From Verrucomicrobiales bacterium (lineage in GTDB: Bacteria > Verrucomicrobiota > Verrucomicrobiia > Verrucomicrobiales > DEV007), in the NCBI GenBank assembly GCA_017991025.1, contig JAGNMT010000089.1, positions 1-9,893 of the forward strand: a stretch of 9,893 nucleotides of DNA, read 5' to 3'. The position numbers were made by a program, and so were the translations under genes. Position 1 is the first letter of the stretch, and each line of letters opens with the position of its first letter. Below the pieces are notes generated by a model, which was not told the origin of the DNA, did not search any database, and worked only from the letters and a program-made list of their open reading frames with translations. This document shows positions 1 to 4,227 of the stretch, one piece after another.

Positions 1-194
1 CTTCGTAGATTGTCGAGCTATGCCGTTTAGACCCCTTGCCAAAATTCTTTACCGAAAAGGCTATTTTTTTCGGCTGGAGATTGGCTCGCTTCGCTCGGAG
101 TGTGGGTCAAGATCGAGTCGAAATTCCCTGTGGCGGCGTTGCTCCTCGGTCACGCAGTTACAAATCAGAGGGGGGCTTGTCAATTGGAGGTGAA
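1..194. other. Leader region upstream of fic, no gene supported
   Basis: No convincing gene is visible here. The + strand frame that joins the Fic gene is open from 36, but its composition (Arg/Ser-rich, no recognisable motif) does not look like protein. The first 30 bases could carry the last codons of an upstream gene ending in TAG at 28-30, but that is too short to judge. A GC-rich self-complementary stretch near 85-101 (gctcgcttcgctcgg) resembles the inner part of the interspersed repeats further right, but their diagnostic ends are absent. The promoter of fic should lie here; I could not find a convincing -35/-10 pair. Confidence 0.4.
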
Positions 195-227
195 ATGGAT
201 ATAACCGGGTATTTAATGGATACCTGA
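195..227 (+). CDS. Ten-codon leader mini-ORF immediately before fic
   Basis: An ATG at 195 follows a strong Shine-Dalgarno sequence (ggaggt, 186-191) at 3 bases spacing to the ATG. It reads MDITGYLMDT and then TGA at 225-227. The next codon is the ATG of fic, in the same frame, so stop and start abut (tgaatg). Fic itself has no Shine-Dalgarno of its own at usual spacing. Seen: the motif, spacing and abutting stop/start. Inferred: either a leader peptide that couples translation to fic by reinitiation, or the original N-terminus of Fic interrupted by a nonsense codon at codon 11. Comparison with close homologues would separate the two. Confidence 0.35.
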   Translation: MDITGYLMDT

Positions 228-1295
228 ATGCTCCAAAAACTCACACCGGAACCATTAATCACCGCTGAAATGCTCAAGCTCATCGCCTCGCTCGATGAGT
301 TCAAGGGGCAATGGCGCGCCTTCAAGCGTCTCTCACGGGATCAGCTCTCGCAGCTCAAGAAGATCGCCACCATCGAGAGCATCGGCTCGTCCACACGCAT
401 CGAGGGCAGCAAGCTTACCGACCGACAGATTGCCACGCTCTTGTCAGGACTCAAGATTCAGGAGTTCAAAAGCAGGGATGAGGAAGAAGTCGCAGGCTAC
501 GCGGCTGCGATGGACACTGTGTTCGAGTCTTTCGAGCACATCCCGGTCACGGAAAACCACCTCTGCCAGCTTCACCGGACACTGCTCCAGTTTTCGAGCA
601 CGGATGAGCGGCACCATGGCGACTACAAGGCGCTGGACAATCATGTGGCTGCGTTTGATGCGCAGGGTACGCAGCTTGGCATCGTCTTTGAAACGGCATC
701 GCCGTTCGAGACGCCCTTTGCCATGAAGCGGCTGGTGGAGTGGATGATCGAGGCCGACAGAGACGGTGACCTGCACCCGCTGCTGGTCACCGGCATCTTT
801 GTGGTTTGGTTCCTCGCCATCCATCCGTTCCAGGACGGCAACGGCAGGCTCTCACGAGTTCTGACGACGCTGTTACTCCTGCGCCATGGCTACAGTTATG
901 TGCCATATGCTTCGCTGGAATCGGTGATCGAGGAAAACAAAGCGTTCTATTATACAGCACTCAGAAAGACTCAAGGAACGCTGCGAAGTGAGCGGGTGGA
1001 GTGGGAAGCCTGGCTGTTGTTTTTCCTGCGCTGCCTTGTACGCCAGAAAGACAACTTGAATGCGAAGATCCAAGTCGAGCAAAAGCGTGTCGACGCCAGT
1101 TCACCGCTGGGGGCATCTGTGATGCGGCTGCTTGATGATGCAGAGCGTGTGACGCTCGCGGAGGTAGTCAATGCCACCGGCGCAAACCGCAACACTCTGA
1201 AAGCCAAAATCTCCGGGCTTGTCGAGGCCGGGCTGTTGTCTCGACACGGACTCGGCAGAGGTGTTTACTACACGAAGAGTCAACCTGATGAGTGA
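228..1295 (+). CDS. fic: Fic family AMP-transferase (class II, with C-terminal winged helix)
   Basis: Fic enzymes transfer AMP (or another nucleotide moiety) from a nucleotide to hydroxyl side chains of target proteins. The full catalytic motif HPFxDGNGRxxR is present at residues 199-210, with His199 as general base and Asp203 binding the metal. An autoinhibitory (S/T)xxxEG motif lies N-terminal to the Fic core at Ser55-Gly60, with inhibitory Glu59; this defines class II, so no separate antitoxin is needed. A Fic-type N-terminal helical domain covers about residues 10-100, the target-binding flap is around 152-165, and a winged-helix-like C-terminus (about 305-350) may bind DNA. The length (355 aa) is normal for this group and the gene looks intact. 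ATG at 228 is the first start after an in-frame TGA, and it abuts the leader mini-ORF. Repeat copy 1 starts six bases after the stop. The target protein cannot be predicted. Confidence 0.93.
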   Translation: MLQKLTPEPLITAEMLKLIASLDEFKGQWRAFKRLSRDQLSQLKKIATIESIGSSTRIEGSKLTDRQIATLLSGLKIQEFKSRDEEEVAGYAAAMDTVFESFEHIPVTENHLCQLHRTLLQFSSTDERHHGDYKALDNHVAAFDAQGTQLGIVFETASPFETPFAMKRLVEWMIEADRDGDLHPLLVTGIFVVWFLAIHPFQDGNGRLSRVLTTLLLLRHGYSYVPYASLESVIEENKAFYYTALRKTQGTLRSERVEWEAWLLFFLRCLVRQKDNLNAKIQVEQKRVDASSPLGASVMRLLDDAERVTLAEVVNATGANRNTLKAKISGLVEAGLLSRHGLGRGVYYTKSQPDE

Positions 1296-1301
1296 AGTTA
1301 A

Positions 1302-1452
1302 AATGATAGGGATTCCCTTTTTCAACCCTTTTGACTTCACTGCGTTTTGGACGCTTCACTTGCCTTGCGGCACCCATCTCGTTACTCTCGATTGTCCATC
1401 TCCGCTTCGCTCCGATTGCAACTGCCCCACCGGAAGCCCGGGGATAGAGGGG
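1302..1452 (+). repeat. Interspersed repeat, copy 1 (long form)
   Basis: This is one of three direct copies. The left end is aatgatagggattccc followed by a T-run and caaccc. The right end runs from gccccaccgg through a cgggg tract to gatagaggggg. The middle contains gacttcactgcgtt and, after a 45-50 base insertion absent from copy 2, gtccatctccgcttcgctcc, again shared with copy 2. A 19-base hairpin can form at 1425-1443 (outer four C-G pairs, inner two pairs, loop AAG). The element begins six bases beyond the fic stop. No coding function is evident; the open frame on the - strand, with its Arg/Lys-rich translation, looks spurious. Confidence 0.85.
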
Positions 1453-1477
1453 GGGGCGGCGCGCCGGCCGACCCGGG

Positions 1478-1657
1478 GAAATCACGAGCCTCAGCGTCCT
1501 TCATCACGGGAAGTCAACGGTCGTGAAAGTGAAGCGGGGCTCCTGGCTCGCGGTCATTGCCGGACTCGAATCGGGAACGAACACGGTCTGGATTTCACCG
1601 GCATCGCGATACGGAACGGTCTTTCCGGCACAGCACGTGACGATTCGGCGGAAGTGA
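1478..1657 (+). pseudogene. 59-codon coding remnant without a start, 3' of repeat copy 1
   Basis: From 1478 to the TGA at 1655-1657 one frame reads as plausible protein: it begins GEITSLSVLHHGKSTVVKV and ends VFPAQHVTIRRK. Third codon positions are strongly G/C, as in the neighbouring real genes, and the alternating hydrophobic pattern with WLAVIAG and WIS suggests beta strands. There is no ATG in the frame upstream; it runs into the GC-rich sequence directly after repeat copy 1. A GTG at 1523 could start a 44-residue product, but the coding-like composition begins earlier. I read it as the C-terminal end of a gene whose 5' part was lost at the repeat. The family is not recognised. Confidence 0.45.
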
Positions 1658-1712
1658 TCGCTTCCTTTTTTCTTTACCAAAATCGGGGGGTCCGTAAGCT
1701 CGGGTCCTAATC

Positions 1713-2291
1713 ATGATTGCGGCCTTCAATCGACGACAGACCCTCCTCGCTGTGTTGAACTTTTTAACGAGCGCCCTGGCGCTGATCCTCGCGTTCGGCT
1801 TCTTCTGGTACGCCGCAAGGATGGCGATGCACGGCTTCGATCTCGGTGATCGCGATTCGTGCGCCCCTGTCCTGATTGCGGCAGTTCTCGTTCCCCTGGT
1901 CTTCATTTATGGGGTCTTCGAATTCCGACGAGGGGGAGACCACTACGCCTACTACGAATCGGATTTGTTTGTGGGATTCGACCGATCCACAGGTTCCGGC
2001 TACACCGCCGATTCCTACGTCCAGCAGGTCACGGGTCCCGCCTACTTCGTCACCCAGGTAATTCTTGCCGCGCCGTTTCAGTTCATGAAAGGCATTGCCC
2101 GCCTCCGATCCCGCATTCCCGAATCGTCGGGTCTCGAAATCGAGCTCGCTTCTCTCTTGAGCGCTGTGAACGTGACGCCCAAGTGGCACACCGCCCGCAC
2201 TTATTCGGACCGCGGCGAGAATCTCGGGTATCTGATCCGTATGGGAGAGATCCAATTCAGCCCCAGCAAGGGCATGGTGAGACCCCTGTGA
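1713..2291 (+). CDS. Hypothetical membrane protein with two N-terminal transmembrane helices
   Basis: A 192-residue protein, family not recognised. Two strong membrane segments are at about residues 11-34 and 50-70, separated by a short acidic loop; a further hydrophobic, possibly membrane-associated stretch is at 110-128. The C-terminal region (about 130-192) is soluble-looking and ends in a compact pattern GYLIRMGEIQFSPSKG that looks conserved. The ATG at 1713 has only a weak upstream purine tract. It overlaps the next gene by four bases (GTGA), so the two are probably co-transcribed and translationally coupled. The pair is bounded on both sides by interspersed repeats and faces away from the - strand genes to its right. 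Its function is unknown; a small envelope or accessory protein is the only inference offered. Confidence 0.75.
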   Translation: MIAAFNRRQTLLAVLNFLTSALALILAFGFFWYAARMAMHGFDLGDRDSCAPVLIAAVLVPLVFIYGVFEFRRGGDHYAYYESDLFVGFDRSTGSGYTADSYVQQVTGPAYFVTQVILAAPFQFMKGIARLRSRIPESSGLEIELASLLSAVNVTPKWHTARTYSDRGENLGYLIRMGEIQFSPSKGMVRPL

Positions 2292-2620
2292 CGATGGAAT
2301 TCGCATTCACACCGCTGCGAATCGCTTTTCTTCTCGCTTGCCTCGGGACCTTCGCTGCTTTGGGAGGATTCACACCACCGACAGTTCACTTCGATGGAGA
2401 AATGGTCGCTGCAAATTCGAACCGGGCCTGGGTCTACTGCGTCCTCATGTTCCTCGGCGGCGCGGTCTTAGCCACGGTGATCGATCATTGGGTGGGCATG
2501 ATGCCACCGACGAGCCTCCGCCTCCTCTATGTGATTGGCGGAGTGGTAACCATGGTCGTTTCCACCCTTTGGTATCGCTCGCTCCTCACGACCTGGGCTG
2601 AGCAGCTCGGAGGAATTTGA
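2288..2620 (+). CDS. Small hypothetical membrane protein, three transmembrane helices
   Basis: A 110-residue protein if read from the GTG at 2288; an alternative ATG at 2294 gives 108 residues. I prefer GTG because ggtga (2276-2280) sits seven bases upstream of it and because the start overlaps the stop of the preceding gene (GTGA). Three hydrophobic helices are evident at about residues 11-29, 48-69 and 78-97, with a short polar loop carrying HFDGEM between the first two. The open frame continues far upstream, but that part only shadows the preceding gene. The family is not recognised. Two adjacent, overlapping membrane-protein genes suggest a joint membrane complex, which is inference. Confidence 0.7.
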   Translation: MTMEFAFTPLRIAFLLACLGTFAALGGFTPPTVHFDGEMVAANSNRAWVYCVLMFLGGAVLATVIDHWVGMMPPTSLRLLYVIGGVVTMVVSTLWYRSLLTTWAEQLGGI

Positions 2621-2643
2621 CGGAGCAAGCCGGACTTGCACTT

Positions 2644-2767
2644 AATGATAGGGATTAATGATAGGGATTCCCTTTTTCAACCCTTTTGACTTCACTGCGT
2701 TCCGTCCATCTCCGCTTCGCTCCGATTGCAACCGCCCCACCGGAAGCCCGGGGATAGAGGGGGTTCG
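2644..2767 (+). repeat. Interspersed repeat, copy 2 (medium form, duplicated left end)
   Basis: Same orientation and ends as copy 1. The shared middle (gacttcactgcgtt, then gtccatctccgcttcgctcc) is present without the long insertion of copy 1. The left end is duplicated in tandem: ttaatgataggga occurs at 2643-2655 and again at 2656-2668. The right-end hairpin lies at 2735-2753 and is identical to that of copy 1. The right end extends as gggggttcg to 2767, shared with copy 3. The S4-domain gene stub on the - strand stops exactly at this end. Confidence 0.85.
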
Positions 2768-2855
2768 CTAGGGTGCGGGACTTGTAGAGACGGACCGCCC
2801 AGGCCCACAAGTCGATGCGTTCGCTTTCTTCAGAGCTGGCGGTGGGGGATTGCAA
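2768..2855 (-). pseudogene. N-terminal stub of an S4 RNA-binding (Hsp15/HslR-like) gene, truncated by repeat copy 2
   Basis: Read on the - strand from a TTG at 2855, the frame gives about 15 polar residues and then ERIDLWAWAVRLYKSRTLA. This matches the well-known start of S4-domain Hsp15/HslR proteins (R-x-D-x-W-x-W-A-V-R-L-[FY]-K-[TS]-R), which bind stalled 50S subunits carrying nascent peptidyl-tRNA. After Leu-Ala, where the family continues with the second S4 helix and a GxVxVNG turn, the sequence enters repeat copy 2 and reads on as repeat-derived residues to a TAA at 2655. The rest of the S4 domain and the tail are missing and are not found elsewhere in the window. It sits 54 bases after the stop of the gene at 2910-3869 and may have been in its operon. 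The fusion of stub and repeat (66 residues) is very unlikely to fold. Confidence 0.65.
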
Positions 2856-2909
2856 GACGTGGGAATTCTTTAAGCCTTGGAAGCGGGTTTTGTCGAGACG
2901 ATTTTCCCC

Positions 2910-3869
2910 TCAGCGGTCGAGCGGGTAGGAGAGTTTGTTTGCGCTGGCGAGCTTTTCCAAGGTTTCCCAAAGGCTTTCTGGAGGCACGACGAGGAAATGA
3001 GAACCGGCCTTCCCCGAGGGCGATTCGTAGGTTCCGGAGGCGGGGCTCCAAAAGAAGGTCACCTCGGGCGAAATGCCCGCGCCATTGGTTGGACCAATTT
3101 CGATTTCCAACGTGCCGTCCCCATCGACATCGCGGCAGGCGAAACCCCATCGGATCAACGACGTGTCTCTGCCGACGTTAATCACAACGTTGAAAATCTC
3201 TTCAGTTTCCCGATCGATGCGGGTGATCTTGAGTAGTTCAGCGGAATCTTTTACATCTTTGAACCCAACATTGTTTGAATGGACCCTCTCCACCCACCCA
3301 TCCCGATTGATGTCGTGGATGACGTCGCCTGCTTCCGTAAGGTTGGCCCCGACGAATGGCCGCGGATTCTCCTCGTCGAGCAGCCTTCCCTCATGGGTGA
3401 GGAGCGAAATCACGTATCTCCTTTTTACGGGCTCGGGACCGGGTTCTTCGAGGGGCGGTGCGGCAACAAGATGGGGCGGAGGGAAGAACCACGCCGTCCA
3501 CGATGACCATTCGCGCCCGCGCTCCCACGAACTCCAGGGCGTCTTCAAGTGACCCGTGCCCATGTTCGAATCCCTCAGCGTCAGATAAAGAGGATGATCG
3601 GGATCACCTGGCACGGGAATTTTCTGGAGACGAATCGACCGGTGTTGGCGATGGAAAGTCGAAAAGGAGTGAAGCGGTTTGTAAAAATCGTGCCGATGCG
3701 CTTCCTCGGTCTGCATCCAAAGACGGTGATAGGCCCGGAGCCTTGTTTCGGGATCGACCAAGTCCTCAGTCGTCACCTGCCGATTCACGAGGTGACCTAT
3801 GACAACGAATCCGACATAGGTGGCCGCGACGGCACCCAAGCCGGGTATCCACACGGTCGATCGTTTCAT
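2910..3869 (-). CDS. Membrane-anchored hypothetical protein with two DxDxDG calcium-type loops
   Basis: A 319-residue protein from the ATG at 3869 (MKRSTVWIPG). One N-terminal transmembrane anchor is at about residues 6-28; the rest is probably outside the cytoplasm. Residues 29-140 are rich in His, Arg and Trp, followed by a Pro-rich linker (about 130-147). Two acidic loops of the EF-hand/dockerin/FG-GAP kind follow: DINRDGWVE starting at 186 and DVDGDGTLEIE starting at 247, each between predicted beta strands. This pattern is typical of FG-GAP or VCBS-like extracellular repeats that bind calcium. The frame stays open upstream through repeat copy 3 to 3974, but that extension is repeat-derived and the ATG at 3869 directly precedes the signal-anchor. 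No good Shine-Dalgarno is seen. The function is unknown and no enzyme motif is visible. Confidence 0.72.
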   Translation of the reverse strand: MKRSTVWIPGLGAVAATYVGFVVIGHLVNRQVTTEDLVDPETRLRAYHRLWMQTEEAHRHDFYKPLHSFSTFHRQHRSIRLQKIPVPGDPDHPLYLTLRDSNMGTGHLKTPWSSWERGREWSSWTAWFFPPPHLVAAPPLEEPGPEPVKRRYVISLLTHEGRLLDEENPRPFVGANLTEAGDVIHDINRDGWVERVHSNNVGFKDVKDSAELLKITRIDRETEEIFNVVINVGRDTSLIRWGFACRDVDGDGTLEIEIGPTNGAGISPEVTFFWSPASGTYESPSGKAGSHFLVVPPESLWETLEKLASANKLSYPLDR

Positions 3870-3925
3870 GTCGGGATCGTAGCGAACCGGTCGCGAAACC
3901 GCGAATAAAAGATTCGGAACCGCCA

Positions 3926-3996
3926 AATGATAGGGATCCCCTTTTTCAACCCTTCCGCACCCGCCCCACCGCAAGGCCGGGGATAGAGGGGGTTCG
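3926..3996 (+). repeat. Interspersed repeat, copy 3 (minimal, ends only)
   Basis: The left end (aatgatagggatcccc, T-run, caaccctt) is joined almost directly to the right end (ccgccccaccgcaaggccgg, then gatagagggggttcg). The whole variable middle of copies 1 and 2 is absent, leaving about 71 bases. The right-end hairpin at 3964-3982 differs from the other copies at two positions (C at 3972 and G at 3976, in place of G and C), which keeps the pair. It lies 57 bases upstream of the start of the - strand gene ending at 2910, so it overlaps that gene's promoter or leader region. Confidence 0.82.
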
Positions 3997-4140
3997 GAGG
4001 GAGGAAGGGACTAAACGGGTTCATTTCGAGGAATCGTGCCGAAATGACGGAGGTCGGTCAAGCGTTTCGAACTCTCGATCGGTGTTTTCACTCGCGGAAT
4101 CACGACTCGTGGAACTTCCCGAACATGGAAAAGCGATCCC

Positions 4141-4165
4141 GCCCCGTTTCGTTTTGAAACAGGGC
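4141..4165 (-). terminator. Possible terminator hairpin downstream of the hybrid kinase
   Basis: Ten-base arms gccccgtttc and gaaacagggc surround a five-base loop (gtttt), pairing at nine of ten positions. It lies 63 bases past the stop of the - strand hybrid kinase. On that strand a short T-run (ctttt) comes only about eight bases after the stem, so it is not a textbook intrinsic terminator. The rest of the gap between 3997 and 4227 holds no gene I can support. Confidence 0.35.
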
Positions 4166-4227
4166 AGGCATAATGGTTCGGAGCAGACACGCTTATTTCA
4201 GAGTGGCGTAGGCCGTCAGCCCGCCCC

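Noticed and set aside
1311..1325. gggattccc plus T-run in the repeat left end as an intrinsic terminator for fic
   Set aside because: The palindrome leaves no room for a loop; at most three base pairs could form, too weak for a terminator.
1168..1485. - strand ORF reading through repeat copy 1 (and the similar one in copy 2)
   Set aside because: The frame is not kept in copy 3, whose deletion shifts it, and the product is basic and low in information, so the repeat is unlikely to be coding.
1219..1710. 163-codon + strand ORF across repeat copy 1
   Set aside because: It starts inside fic in another frame, crosses the repeat, and uses a different frame from the better coding signal at 1478-1657.
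1859..2287. N-terminal extension of the small three-helix membrane protein
   Set aside because: The extension overlaps the preceding gene entirely and is Arg/Pro-rich shadow; the real start is GTG 2288 or ATG 2294.
1764..2306. 180-codon - strand ORF
   Set aside because: Antisense to the membrane-protein gene at 1713-2291, which has clear transmembrane segments; the antisense translation is charged and featureless.
1302..3996. Repeats as integron attC sites flanking gene cassettes
   Set aside because: The left end has ttcaac and the right end gttcg, which superficially recall core sites, but the GTTRRRY/RYYYAAC cores are not met, the ends are not inverted repeats of each other, and no integrase is in the window.
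4055..4080. gtttcgaactctcgatc as the T-arm of a tRNA
   Set aside because: No acceptor, D or anticodon arms can be formed around it.
4030..4125. Possible 40-codon - strand reading frame containing VREVPRVVIPRVKTP
   Set aside because: Looks mildly protein-like but has no clear start, no homology I recognise, and is too short to support.
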